From assembly GCA_965153455.1 (NCBI GenBank), contig OZ234495.1, forward strand, positions 17,294,875 to 17,358,874: a DNA stretch of 64,000 bases. The letters run 5' to 3'. Source of the stretch: Sphagnum compactum. Its lineage: Eukaryota > Bryophyta > Sphagnopsida > Sphagnales. This document shows positions 13,641 through 26,000 of the stretch, one piece after another; the stretch's first letter is position 1; each line of letters opens with the position of its first letter. Below the pieces are notes generated by a model. It searched no databases. It worked only from the letters and a program-made list of their open reading frames with translations, and was not told the origin of the DNA. A program made the translations under genes and the position numbers.

Positions 13641-14345
13641 GCAAGTCATGGCAGCTTGTCACTGCTATTTGTGATGACTGGGATGGTCTGACACGTTTTG
13701 AGCAACTCTCATAAGGTTGTGACTGCACTCATTGTCATGTTATCTGTACATAATTCTTGTGGAAATTTCTGTGCAATTTGATATATGTGTGTGTGTGTGT
13801 GTTCCAGTGGCTTTGGTGGGTGTTGTGAATCCAAGTAGTCACCAGTCTTGTGCTTAAAGGATATATGTTCAGGGTGCAGGAGGCTCCAACCACTACCATT
13901 TATGTAGACCTCTCTATGCTGTTGACTTAGATGCAAGCTTGTACAGGGACAAGCTAAAATGAAATGAAGCTTATCCTCACAAGCTTGTTGCAGCTTGAAC
14001 AATGATACACTATGGAGACTCTTGATTAGCTAGGTCTGTTGGGTGCCAGCCAACATCACAACTGAGTCAGTCTTCCCATTGCTTTCAGAAATGGAACAGC
14101 GATGCAGGACACACACTTTGTATACTGGTTTGCCCTAAAATCTTGGCAGATTGTTATACAAATATCTACACCCACTGTCAGGAGTTGATGAAGTCGGTGG
14201 GTAGGTGTGGCAGCTCATTCATCAATGCTATTTGTGATGAAGGTGATGATCTGACACTTTGTGAGTGACTCTCATAAGGTTATGATTGCACCCATCATCA
14301 TGTTACCGTCAAATTTGTTGTGGAAATTTATCTGCAACTTTGGAG
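13641..14345. repeat. duplicated segment downstream of the SBP gene
   Basis: About 140 bp at 13641-13782 and at 14205-14345 match in direct orientation. Shared landmarks are TGCTATTTGTGATGA, CTGACAC, CTCTCATAAGGTT, TCATGTTA and TTGTGGAAATTT. Between them lie a TG microsatellite (about 13787-13801) and unique sequence. No coding potential is recognised. Confidence 0.7.
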
Positions 14346-14611
14346 ATATATGTTGTTGTCAAGGACCATCTACCGGCCCTGTCCTTTGTGTTGATATGAT
14401 TTGTTCATGTTATTATGAAAAGTGTAGGTTTCCTTTTCTATTGTGTCCCTTGTTTTTGAACGGGTGCTTCAAATTGGAGAGATCTATAGCCAAAAATTGG
14501 GCATCTTCTGTGCATGCTACCTCACTAGAATTAAGATTTTCAACTTCTTTTGTTCTACCCATAGGAAAGAGACTTAGAGACTTACATCTATCTTGAAAGT
14601 GAAAACATCTA

Positions 14612-15873
14612 TCCTATATATAAAAGCTAACATGGTGTCTGTGTGTCCGTCTGTCCGTCTGTGTGTCACAAGACGTTCTGCGTTTTAACATTACGTCGGA
14701 ACCGGTCCATCTTGGGCAGTTAGGGCAGTTGAAATCCTAATGGCAGCACAAGGGAAACCTACTGTATTTGGAGATCTTCCAATCTAGAACTCAACAACGT
14801 TGCCCAGATTCTTCTTCTTGACCTGTCTCTCTCCTTGCAAATCTAGCATCTGAACAGACTGATTGATGAGGATCACGAGTGAGCATGACCCACACCCACG
14901 TCTTCTTCGCAGCAAGCAACCCATAAAACACGTGATCAAAAGGGGGATGGATTTAGGGTTTGCTCCAGAAATGAATAGTATTCTTCACCTGAGGATACCT
15001 ACCCAGAACAGTATCCATCCAGAGAATAAGACCTGGATCCTGTGGAATCTTGGGCATCTTAAGATTTGTTGCTTTGAAGTGCAAGCTCCAGATTAGTTCT
15101 GAAGTTTTTGCTTTGAGAAAAGGCCCCCATTGAGCATAAAAATCTGAGGGAGGATTAGAGAGCTCAGAAGTCTTCATCTTCAATCTCAATTCTGGACTAC
15201 CCATTTCATGGAGTTGACAGTGACCTCTTCAATTTCATGTGGGAGTGTGTTGAAATCTCATCATCATCACGGATCCTCTCTCTTCTGTTCAGCTTTCTAT
15301 GTTTCTTGAGAGACCCTGAAGAACCTAATCTCTCTCCAATTTGAAGATGTTTTTGGTGTTTTGTCTGCAATTCTGGATGTGTGTATTTTGCAATCAAGCT
15401 GAGGTGGGAGTTTGTTTTCAGATAGTACATTTCAAGGCCATAATTGGTGGGATGGCATCAATCTATGCCACATCCAGGAAGGAACATGGAGGATGATGCT
15501 TGCCTGGAGAGTGTTTCAACAAAATCCTCAGGTCTACACAATATGGTGTCTCTTGGGCTGCTTGCCATGATTCTGCAACATTCTGAAATTGTGGGCAAAT
15601 TGCTTGCAGTAGACATTGCAAATATTTTGACAAATGCAATAGGAATGTGGGTATGTTCTGTTTTGCTGGCACCTTCTTGAGATAGGTATGTCTCCAATTC
15701 AGATCTTAAGCTGCAGAATCCCAGAAATGTGATGAGCATGGCTATCCACCATCCTGCTAAAACCATAATAATAGCTAGCTGCCCTAAACATTACTCAATT
15801 TCACTCCCATGGCTCCAAAGCCCCCCCAAGTGCAAGTGTGACTGGAGTGGCGTAGCCACGGGTTACCCACTAG
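14612..15873 (+). mobile_element. non-autonomous Helitron, complete
   Basis: The left end begins TCCTATATATAAAAGC, and a host A precedes it. The right end has a perfect 5 bp stem hairpin (GTGGC-GTA-GCCAC, 15847-15859), then 14 bases ending in CTAG, followed by a host T. A 5' TC, a 3' CTRR with a hairpin just upstream, and insertion between A and T without target duplication are the family's defining marks. Length is 1262 bp, far too short for the RepHel protein, so it would depend on helpers elsewhere. The interior has no convincing gene fragment; the 102-codon minus frame at 15458-15766 is unrecognised. Confidence 0.85.
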
Positions 15874-16367
15874 TTTTGTCTAAATTTTAGCAATTTTTTT
15901 TTGTGACAAGTCAATCAAAGTGTCATTGTGAAAAACAAATTGAACTTTGGGATGCACTCCCCAATTAAATAATAAGTTGGAACTAGGCCCATCCTAAAAC
16001 TAGAACTAGAGGCTCTTATAAAAATTAAACCCATCAAACTTAAAACCTTTGGTCAAGAAAATTTGCCTCAAACTTAGAACCATTGGGTTTTACTTTTTGA
16101 AACTATTAACTATACCTAGGATGAAAGGGTGAAAGCATAATCAAATATTTGCAAAATGTAGTTCAAAAAAGTTATAGTCATATTTTTACACATAATTATA
16201 AGAAAGTAGAGTTGAAATTTTTTCAATCATTGTCAAACCATCATGATGCTAAATATTAAGTTCATATGTTGTTGTATGCAAAGTTTGAAAAACTTTAGTG
16301 TACTAAAAGTAGGTCAAAAATAATTGTGAAATTGATTGGTGGAATTGTGTTAAGAAATATGTTGATA
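15874..16367. other. gene-free AT-rich DNA
   Basis: No coding signal or repeat structure recognised. Confidence 0.4.
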
Positions 16368-16940
16368 CAGTACAACCTCTATAATTTTATCCTCTAGGGA
16401 CCAGCAGCCAGTGATAAAGTTTGAGAGGTTATAAGTTATGGGAGAGTTTGGAACTGTGAGGCACATGGTTCAAAAGCTGCAGGCTGCTCTTTTTTCCCAT
16501 TTTCTTTGCATTTTTGATCATCAAGGCAACCCGTCTTTGGCAGATAAAAAGGGTGAAAAACATCTGAAGTCCAGCACTTTTTTTCCGAACCTGCTTGTAA
16601 CCGGAGTATTGTCCCTCCAGTGCACTTCACACTTTGCCCTAAACTAGACACAACAAAAGGACAGCTATCCTGCTTTTGTTGACTCGATTGTGAAGATGAA
16701 TGACAGAGTACGCCATCTCCACCAGAATAGTCTTAAACAGAGGCCTATCACTAGCTATTTCCACCATAACTGATCGATAAATAAACGAATTATAAAATTA
16801 TAAAATTGTCGGGAAAGAGGAAAAGTGATAAGTTATAAGAATATAAATTTTTTGTCTGGTCCCATTGATGGACCGGGCCGGAGTGATAAAATTTGAGAGG
16901 TTATAAAATTTGGGGGGATCAGTTTATAGAGGTTCTAATG
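16368..16940. mobile_element. pogo/Lemi1-like (Tc1/mariner) MITE
   Basis: The left terminus CAGTACAACCTCTATAA and the inverted right terminus CATTAGAACCTCTATAAA sit between TA dinucleotides (16366-16367 and 16941-16942), the mariner-type target duplication. The termini resemble the Emigrant/Lemi1 family, whose ends carry AACCTCTATAA. Subterminal GAGAGGTTATAA motifs recur near both ends (about 16423 and 16893). At 573 bp there is no room for a full transposase. The inner 16440-16640 stretch is unlike the AT-rich flanks and may be a remnant of the parent's coding region. Confidence 0.75.
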
Positions 16941-16942
16941 TA

Positions 16943-18000
16943 TTAAAAAAAATTGATATATTATTCCTTTTATCTTTGAAGTTGAAAAAAATAAGTAAGT
17001 TTAAGTGACACTAACCAAGAAAATTAAAAAATCCAATATTTCATCTATTTATTTGCTTATTTTATTTCTTAAGATAACCTACAAAGTTTTTTAAAAATAA
17101 ATTTAAATTTATTTTAAACATGTGATTTGTTAATATTTTTGACATAGATTTAAATAACATGTTCATATTGATCATTGAAATAAATAAAATCTAATATCAT
17201 GATTATTTTACATTTTTCTTGACAAGGATTACGAAGTGTATATTTAATTGTGTTTTCATTCGAAAGGGTTTTGGTTTTTAGAAAAATGTATAAAGCAAGA
17301 TTATAAACCAATGTTGGTTGCTTCTTGGTTACTAGAAAAATTGTTGGGTCCACATCTAATTTATTAAAAATGAAAAAACAATTGATTTCAAATCTAAAAA
17401 AATATGTTTAAAAATTAAAACAGGTTGATTTTAAGGTTAAATCAAAATTTCTTGACCAAAAACTTTGAATTTGATAATAAATTATAAAAACTAATCCAAC
17501 ATTTATAAAAACCTACAATTTTGACTTAAATGTGAGGACAATTTTGAGACATATTATAATAAATTGGCTGGTCATAATACACTTAAAAACACAGAGGAAC
17601 TTTGTGATCTAAGCATTCCTCAGTTGCCCTTGGGGTCCAAAGATGAGTTCTAAAAGAGCTTTGGGCACACCTAGTGTGCTTTAGATAGTTGGATTTGGAT
17701 GATAGATGTAAAAGATATGGCTACCCGAAGTTCTCGGTCTCATTGTCCAAAAAGAAAAAGTTTCCAAACATTTTTTTAATCTATGTTCAAACAATGGAAA
17801 TCCTATCAACGAACATCTTTACATTGACACATTTCACAAATCCACCCTATCACCAAACAATTTCATGCTCAAACTAATCATGTTCGTTGAGAAAACTAAA
17901 CACCTTTATTCAAGGGTTGAGATTAAAACCCTAAAACAAGGCAAAACAATGTTTGGTTATCAAACCCTAAAGATTAATTAAACCCTAAATTAGCCAACGC
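16943..18000. other. gene-free AT-rich DNA
   Basis: Very AT-rich with stop codons in all frames. I see nothing in it. Confidence 0.45.
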
Positions 18001-18119
18001 TTTGCCATGCGGCATCAACCTAGAAACCCCCCTACCCCCTCCCCTTTTTGTCTCCTTTTTGTGTGGAGGTTAGATTCTTGCATCGCATTGCCCGTCACCT
18101 CTTCGAGCTTTCTTCCCCC

Positions 18120-18395
18120 ATCCATCTCTTATTTGTGTGTGACCACGGAGCTTTCCTCCCCCATCCATCTCCTCTCTACACGCGAGTTGAATTCCCTTCA
18201 ATTCAATTCTCATTCCTCCTTCTGTCTACTCTGTGCGCATAGGTTGCGTTCCCCCTGACTTGATTCTCGCTCCCCCTTCCATCTTCTCTTTATGCATGGG
18301 TCAGGTTCCCCTTGACTCGATTCTCGCTCCCCCTTCCATCTCCTCTTTATGCATGGGTCAAGTTCTTCTCGACTCAATTCCCATTCACCTTTTTG
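18120..18395. repeat. CT-rich minisatellite, 57 bp period
   Basis: Units contain GATTCTCGCTCCCCCTTCC followed by TCTCTTTATGCATGGGTCA. Two copies are nearly identical (about 18262 and 18319, 57 bp apart); diverged copies precede and follow. Both strands stay open across the repeat only because the unit length is a multiple of three, so the frames there are not evidence of a gene. Confidence 0.75.
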
Positions 18396-18499
18396 TGCTG
18401 CAGGTCCATGGTTTCTGGCATGAAGCTTTAGCACGTGTGCGTGAATGTCTTGCAAGTATGGCAAGGCCCAATATTAAAGATTGAAAGGAGCTCGAACTT

Positions 18500-20635
18500 C
18501 CTTGGTTCAAATTTCTTGCTCAAGTTTTTTTGAAAGCAACATGAAATTGTTTTTCAATTTTGATGGTTTGTTTTCTAATATGTAGTTCAGAAGCGGATGA
18601 TCTTGGTTCTTGCTTACTATAGGTCTGGTTTTTCCCATTTCATTTGTTGTAGCTTGGTGTATCACTTGAAGTAGGTTTTTCTGCATCTTCCAAACTAGTG
18701 GCAACTGAACTTCAGTTTGCCTTTCATTGATTTCAATTGAAGTGTTACTTTTCAATTCAAAATTCATCTTCATTGGTTGAAAAATGTACTCTCTATTATA
18801 AAGTGTATTTACATTTGGGTTAAAGATGAACATAGATGCAATGGAGAAAATACGTCTATGTAATGGGGATTATTGTTATGATTTGGATTGTACATAATGC
18901 TAGTGTCTAGCTTTTAAGTAAGTGACTATTATTTCTTGTTTCTCTAACTGCTAAGGATGACCAAGCCACAATGAAATCGGTTGTTGTTGTTTTACAAGTT
19001 TTTTTCAGTAAGTTTTGAACTGTAGTCAACACTATAAATGATTTTTTTGTTTGTTTTTCTTGTCTTTCTTTCCTTTTGTTTTTTCGAACGTGTTTTGCTG
19101 CCTCTTTATCCATTGTTTTTTGTTGCATAATCTTCAAATATTTTTTTGATGTTACAACATGGCTTTGAGAATAATTGACTGATGGTTCTTTTCCATTGGT
19201 CTTTCTTGCAGGCGGATGTGGCAATGACAATAAACTGTGACACCCCTATGTGAATGCTAGTTGAATTGAACTTTTAGAATTTTTAAGCTTTGTAATTTCA
19301 TCTGATGAAGGTTATGCCAAATTTTTCAATCATGTTCTTTGACTTTATTACAGATGCATGGTTAGTGACTATAAGAATTTTAAGCATGTTCACATAATAC
19401 TTAGGTTGATTTTTAGATAGATTAGCAATTTGTAACTTCTATTGTTGAACCTATGTTGATGAGTTCCTTTGCAGTTGTATGTTTTGTCCAATCTTGTTCA
19501 ACATCCTTTTCCTTTGGTTGTTTTTATTCCTTAGCTTGATTTTGCAATGTCTACAAAGTATCATGGCCAATTTTTGAATCCATAGCCTTAGGGTTAAATG
19601 GCCAAATCCTTGTATCTTTGAACCTTGACATGATATTTTTTCTTGTAAGTGTTAGGTTTAGTGCTTTGTCTACTCACCCTGCCAATGTTATCTTATTTGG
19701 TTCTATGTAATTCCTCCTAACCATTACTATGTCTCTTTCCTCTCTGAAAACAATCTTGAAAGGCTGAAGCAAACCACATCCAAGGGTTAAAGTGCATGAG
19801 ATGTATGCGAAAGTAGAATAATCATATCCAACCCGAACTCTTGAGCTTGTTCAATTGTCTCAAGGGTGACATGGGATCCATGCCCAACTAAGCAATATAG
19901 ACAAACTAGACTATTTCATAACATTGACAAAATCTTGTTTATTATTTTATATAATCATTACCTGCTGAAAATTTCAGAATTAAAAAACTAGGTGCCAAAG
20001 TTAAGATTTCAAATTTAAATAATTATTTGGTAGTTTGTTGCTGAAATGGTAAAGGTACTACAATATTCATTGAAAAGTCTTCACACACACTTATTACTAG
20101 ATAATTTTCTTTGTTTCAAATATTATGTATCCCCACATCTGCATATGCAAATTTCCCCGCTCGCTTGCAATTACCCATGAATGTTGTAACTTTCCAAATG
20201 TTTTTGGCAAGGAGATTCTTCGAATTCCAAGATTTCAATTGAGACTGAATTTTTAAAAAACCTTGTTGGTGGTGTCTTGCTAGTTTGGAGGTTTTGCCAC
20301 TTACAAGTGAAAAATCTTGATAAAATTATTATCATGATAATTTTTTTGGCTTAATGTAGGACTTGAATTGCACACCCAATGTAGGCTTGAAAGATTATAT
20401 TTGAAATTGTTTTGGTTGAAGAAAATTACAAGTTGATTGAAGAAGAAGCTGATAATTTTCAAAATTTGAACTCCTTAAAAGCTAGCCCAACCACAACCCC
20501 CCACAAAAAAAAACATAAAGACCACCCCAAAGCTGGGAGGATTGCTCATTAAATAAGAAAGAGAACCCTTGACCCCACACCCCAACATTGGTCCAAACTC
20601 CAAAGACAACCCTCCTAAAAGCTAGGGAGAGTCAG
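18500..20635. other. gene-free AT-rich DNA
   Basis: No exon chain or structured repeat recognised in 2.1 kb. Confidence 0.4.
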
Positions 20636-20649
20636 TCCCTTAAAGAAAC

Positions 20650-20702
20650 ACCCTTGGCCCACTAGGTCCACTTGGCCCACCAGGTCCACTTGGCCCACCA
20701 GT
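20650..20702. repeat. 18 bp tandem repeat
   Basis: Three copies of a CTTGGCCCAC(C/T)AGGTCCA unit. Too short to suggest a gene. Confidence 0.7.
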
Positions 20703-21199
20703 GGGTAACTGGAGAGCAAGGTAGAACCAGAATCGATGGTTCTCTGATTTTGATATTTTTTTTTTTGAAAATCAATGGTTCTTTGATTCCAAATTTTTTA
20801 AAGAACTGAAACCAATTGTATTTAAAAATAAAATAATTGCAGAATGCTGGTTTTTACTACTTACATACTAATGGTTTATTAATTGCAGGTTGTAAATTAT
20901 TTATTGAAAAAAAGAAAGAAAGAAAAAGAAAAAAGCAACTCAACTAACCACTATGGTGGTTAGATAGGGAACTGGAACCCAACGGAAAACTGTTTTGGTG
21001 ACCCCACTGATTAGCATCCATCCTTCACTAGTGGGATGCTGTGGCTCTTCAGACTGGCCTATTGGAAGCATGAAGTCAGTGCTAGTGGCGTACAAAGGAT
21101 ATTTGTGAACCATGAGTTTCCTGGTTTAGGGTTTAGGGTTTTTCGCTTTTGGGTTATTGTTTGTTGGGGGCAAGGGTTGAACCCGGACCCACGTTCTAA

Positions 21200-21490
21200 G
21201 CATGGGACATTTATAATAGAGTTTTCCGTAAAGTCACCCTCTCTTTGGGCTTCCTTTCACCTCTGTCTCACTCTTTGAGTGAGTGACGTCCTCAAAGTAA
21301 GGAAATTTTATGAAATCTAGGTACGAAAAGCTCAAACTCAGCATTTAATGCACAAGGTACGAGAGTAATTATACTAGTTGTACAGGTAGGAGCAGTGAAA
21401 ATATATGTAGCAGCAGTGGAGGCGCTAAGGAAGAAAGGGAGTCAAAACAGAATGAAACTCAGTTTAATTACCACCAAAAAGTGGTACTTT
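21200..21490 (+). mobile_element. MITE family R1, copy a (diverged)
   Basis: Starts near TAGAGTTTTCCGTAAAGTCA and shares CAGCATTTAATG, GTAGCAGCAGTGGAGGCGCT and GAAACTCAGTTTA with the copy at 47419-47780. The right terminus is not preserved. No coding capacity. Confidence 0.6.
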
Positions 21491-21499
21491 TCTGAAGTT

Positions 21500-22321
21500 T
21501 CACCCTAGTTGAATGCTAATGTACTTTTTTGCAGTTTTTTGTTTTTTGGGAATCTTACCCGGTTTGGTCCAAACTCAGGGTTCTGGTGCTGTGTTTTCCT
21601 GACTTTAGGGAAAACTCTAATGTTTAGAAATAGTTTAAAATGGATTTTGGGATTTTGGTACCAATGTGGGTGCTGGTTCACCCAAAGCGCATTTTCTTTA
21701 TAATAATTCTTCCCACTTTTTTTAGCTTCTCACCATTCAACACGCCATTCATTCGTTCCTTCAGTCATTGCTTCCTTCCAGAGGATTTACTTGTTTTTCT
21801 TTCTTGTCAGCCAAGGAAGCTGGCTTGAAGTGACGATTTAGTTATTTGATTCTTTTTGGGTGATATGATGGATTTTTGGGTGTGAGAGAAATTTGTTGTA
21901 ATGGATTTCGTGAACTTGACCATTTCTGATGAGCACCTTTCACATTAATTTGTGACAGTTGCTTCCTCTGTTGCTTTTGTTTGTTTGTTTTTTACGTTTT
22001 TTTGGGTGTTTTTTCCTCCCTCTCTTTCTCTGTGTTTTCGTTTCTTCTCCCTTCACCACACGAGCCGCCGAGTTTGACGATTGGATGGAGCAGCGGCTGG
22101 TGGTAGCAGCAGCAGCTGAGGTAGTTGAGAGAGAGTATGTTTTGGTGCCCTTGTGGGTGGGCTTGGAATCCATAAGTTTATCAGCACCACAGAGGTGGGT
22201 AGCTGGGTAGAGCTTTCATTTGGAGGGAAAAGAGTTGTACAGGGAAAAAGAAGAAGAAGAAGAAGAAGAAGAATTGCACACTAGAAGAAGGAAGAAGAAG
22301 AAGAGGAGATCAACTCCAGAG
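21500..22321 (+). other. upstream region and leader of the cathepsin-like gene
   Basis: T-rich stretch, then a purine-rich (GAA)n tract (22241-22272) just before the chosen start codon. The presumed promoter and leader; no defined TATA box was seen. Confidence 0.35.
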
Positions 22322-25300
22322 ATGGGGGAGAAACAGCGAATTGTGATGGTGACAGCAGTTGTACTTGTTGCAGCTGCAGTGGTTTCAAGTGTGTTTGTGT
22401 TGGTGAGATCGAGTATGCAGGCGGGCTGGGTTGTCGCATCCCCCCTCACGAGTGTTGTTGGGCCCTTGGAAAATCAAGCTGGGAAGTCGAACTTGGGGTT
22501 GCACTGGTCCATACTGGGAGGAGGAGGAGGAGGAGGAGGAGGAGGAGGAGAAGGAGCTTCAGCAGCATCTCAACCTTTCACAAGGATCAACGAGTACAAA
22601 GATATGAATGGTGGGTTACCTACCTACACAAACCCCAAAGTTACCCACCGGACTTTTCTTTCTAAAAACAACAAACAATCCATATGTGAAGAATAATTGA
22701 GTAGTCTGCAACTATATGAATGCGAGGTTACCAACATACACAAACTCCAAAGTGACCCACTGAACTTTTCTTTCTGAAAACAACATCAAACAATCCGTGT
22801 GTGAAGAATAATTGAGTAGTCTGTGAAGGGGTAGCAGACTGGAGTTGAGTGGTCTTGAGCTTTACCAATAATGGCTAACAATTTTTGACACTAAAACATG
22901 AAAATCAAGCACTGGTTACACTTGTTGTGACTCCTGTTACTGTGATTGCATATTGGAGTTCGACATGAGTTTTTTCAGTAATGGTCAACAATTTTTGACG
23001 CTAAAACATATGAAAAATCTAGCTGTGGCTCCTGTTAGTGTAGCTGCACCCATTGCAGAGCTTTGGTGGATAGAAAACAACATAAGCACAGAAGAAACTT
23101 GGACTTTTGATTTGCACAAGCAAGCAATTCAGGATGTCATAATAATACAACTCAAGAACCTTGGGAAGTCTTTTGATGTGCACAAGTGTTTATGCATGTC
23201 ATACAACTCAAGAAACTTGGGATTTTTTATGTGTGCAAGTGTATATGGATGTCATACACAACTCTGCAGCTCATTGTTCATGTCCCTCCCACATGTGGGT
23301 GGGTTGTCCTCATACAACTGAAGAAAGTGTGTAGTGTATATTTACAGTGAAGCCGAAGGTTCTGTCAAAACAGCCACACGAATACCTGGATCTCACCCAG
23401 TTGCCCAAGGCTTGGGATTGGCGCAATGTTAATGGTATGAAATTTTTATCTCACTTGGATTGATTCCTTTTTTCATTGTGTGTCGAACACTGTCATCAAG
23501 TCATCTCCTTCCTTCACAGTGCTCTATAGTATTAGTGTAAGTAGCAGGGACCCTGATAATTTCAGATCTTACAGAGTATGTACTCTATGCCAAGCACCCC
23601 AAGTACTCAGCTGAGTACTTAGCGAATCTCCAGCTCTTCTATCTTACTCAGATCATTCATTTGCACATAAAATTGCCAGGATGATGCAGGTCTCAGTGTC
23701 AGAGGTGTCTGTTTCTAGTCTCTGGCCATGGTCACCCACTTGGACTTTGTCAAAACCTTTTTGTATTGGAATCATGCAATTTTAGTGCAGAAAGTCAGCC
23801 CTGTTTTGCAATATGGATTTGGATCTGATTGCCACTCTTCTGATTCTAGCCCTGTCAAGCACTCACTTGTATAGTTCTTCATATCTGCAAGTGAATGAAA
23901 TCTGGCTTTGTGGGTACTGTTGTAATTTGGCTCTGGTTTGACTGACAGGGACAAGCTATGTAACCAAGGATCTAAACCAACATATACCTGTCTATTGCGG
24001 TGGGTCTCTTTTATCTTTCTCTACATCTGCAGACAAAGGTTTTCAACTGACAAAGTGTGTTGTGAACTTGTTGGATTTTGACAATGTTTGGCTCCCAAAA
24101 AATTTCCTTGTTCATTTGGATTCAAGCATCCAGGAGGAAATGATTGAGCATATTCTGAATTTTGGTGATCTACTCAGTGGTATTGAGAATTGTGTGTGTT
24201 GAGGATGGCAGGATCATGCTGGGCACATGCAGCGTTGAGTTCATTGGCAGATCGTCATAAGATTTTCCGCAAAGCTCAGTGGCCTGATATACATTACTCT
24301 GTACAAGTGTAAGCTTTTTTGCATGTTTGTCTTGGGGTGTCATTGGTTCATCATTGCTGGTATCCCTCACTAATTTTATTTATTTATTTTCCTTCCTTCT
24401 TTCTTGCAATTTGCAGAGGTCCCACTTGTATTTCCACATCTTTGTCCCTCAACCTATAGCATTTATGGTGGGTGCTCAGAATTTGCAAAAAATGAATATC
24501 TGGTGTTTGTGTCTGACAGAATATTGAACTGTGCTTCGGAAGCAGGCACTTGCCATGGGGGTGATCCTCTGGGAGTGTACAAGTACATGTATGAGAAGGG
24601 CCTTCCTGAAGAGACTTGCCAGGTAAGTCTTTTGAAGTGTCCTTCCACTGAAATCAAGTGGGTCGATAGCATGAGTTTTTTTCATCTTCAATGTGGACCA
24701 GAGATGAAATGCTTTTGTTGTCAGATGGGTTCAAAAGTGTAGTAGTCTGCAGTTTGAGACTTGTGACGGAATTGTGAGACATAAACTGCCATGGTGGTGT
24801 TGCAATGGCAGCTGTACAGGGCCACCGATGATGAATGCACACCCATCAACATTTGTCGCACCTGTGAACCTCCGGTCAACGAAGAACATTGTAGTCCTGT
24901 CACAGACTATCCTCGTCACATGGTTGCTGAGTACGGAAAGGTCCATGGGGAGCTCAACATGGTATGTGAGGGTTTTCAGGTTTTTCTAGTGTATGTGCAT
25001 ACCTCAAGTGTGATTTGGTTTGCTTGCTGTGCTTTTCCTCATTGATACCACCTTTTCTTCACAAGATTTACACATATGTTTTCTTGACAGTTTCCATAGT
25101 CCCAAATGTTTCAAGTCATTTGAGTAAAGCTCACTGCTTGCTCCTACTGTTGTGTGCACACATTTTTGCAGATGGCAGAAATTTATGAGAGAGGTCCCAT
25201 GGCATGTGGAATTGATTCCAGGTTGCTTCATTTCTACACCGGGGGCATCCTTGTCCTCAACAACACGTGAGCTGAAAACTCCCTCTCTCAACTTCTGAAA

Positions 25301-26000
25301 CAATCATCTTCTTTCTTCAGTAAAAAATAGAAAGTTCTTCTCTTCACAAACAGCTAACAAAGTACACACCTGCTGCAACCTGGAAGATATAAGATCAAGT
25401 TCCAAGAGGCTGCTTATTTGGTACTAATACTGAGCCTACTACCCGTGCACTGAGTTGTGGCAGGGATCCTCCAATACATGACCATCTTGTAAGCATAGCC
25501 GGTTGGGGTGAAGAAAATGGGCTCAAGTATTGGATCATTCGCAATTCTTGGGTACAAACAAAACTGCACTCATGTTTTTGTTTTCTGTATCCTTGCCTAT
25601 CTTTCCTTGCTTTCTTCTAGCTAGTTTTCTTCTCATGCAAGCTCATCCACTACAAGCAACTTCTTATGTTATTGCTTCTGTTGTTTCCTTTTCCCCCCAT
25701 TTCTCTTACCCATTCAGATCACTGCTCCTGAACCATTGCTAGAAAGAACTGTGACAAGAAAGAACTGTCTCATATCCGACTATTTTGTTTTGTAGTTCTC
25801 CACTGGAATAGAAGATTTCTCACAAGGACACCAAAGTTGGGGTGGCCGGGTGGGTGGTGCAGGGGACATATTGGGGTGAGAATGGTTGGTTCCGTATGCA
25901 GAGGGGAGTGGATGCACTCACCATAGAAGACAATTGCACATGGGGTGTTCCCAAAGATGCAGGTCCATGTTGGTCTGCCCATGGCTTTCCAAAATGCTAA
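22322..26000 (+). CDS. cathepsin X/Z-like papain-family cysteine protease
   Basis: Predicted endo-lysosomal or vacuolar carboxypeptidase-type cysteine protease (peptidase family C1A). Nine exons fit in phase: 22322-22610, 23348-23434, 23949-23999, 24212-24308, 24520-24622, 24812-24961, 25172-25266, 25464-25551 and 25863-26000, giving 365 aa. Residues about 8-28 form a hydrophobic signal peptide or signal anchor, and a poly-Gly run lies in the pro-region. The mature domain starts near LPKAWDWRN (about 115). The mini-loop NQHIP directly before YCGSCWAH is the hallmark of cathepsin X/Z. Catalytic Cys145, His298 ([10 protein letters not shown]) and Asn318 (RNSW) are all present. An in-frame ATG at 22220 would add a low-complexity Glu/Lys stretch; I prefer 22322 because it puts the hydrophobic segment at the N-terminus. 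This subfamily is not among the cysteine proteases I know from Arabidopsis. Confidence 0.93.
22602..23254 (+). repeat. three successive tandem duplications in cathepsin intron 1
   Basis: Pair 1: 22602-22709 and 22714-22823 (112 bp shift), ending in GAAGAATAATTGAGTAGTCTG. It includes the exon 1/intron junction: the first copy has the used donor ATGAATG|GTGGGT, while the second reads ATGAATGCGAGG with no GT. Pair 2: about 22859-22950 and 22969-23050 (110 bp shift), sharing CAACAATTTTTGAC and CTAAAACAT. Triplet 3: about 23097, 23159 and 23215, each ending GATGTCAT or CATGTCAT. Almost the whole intron was built by local duplication. Confidence 0.8.

Noticed and set aside
15458-15766. 102-codon minus frame inside the Helitron
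   Set aside because: No Rep/helicase motif and no host family recognised; could be captured sequence but unsupported.
18210-18464. Opposed open frames with repeated peptide
   Set aside because: Produced by the 57 bp minisatellite whose length is divisible by three.
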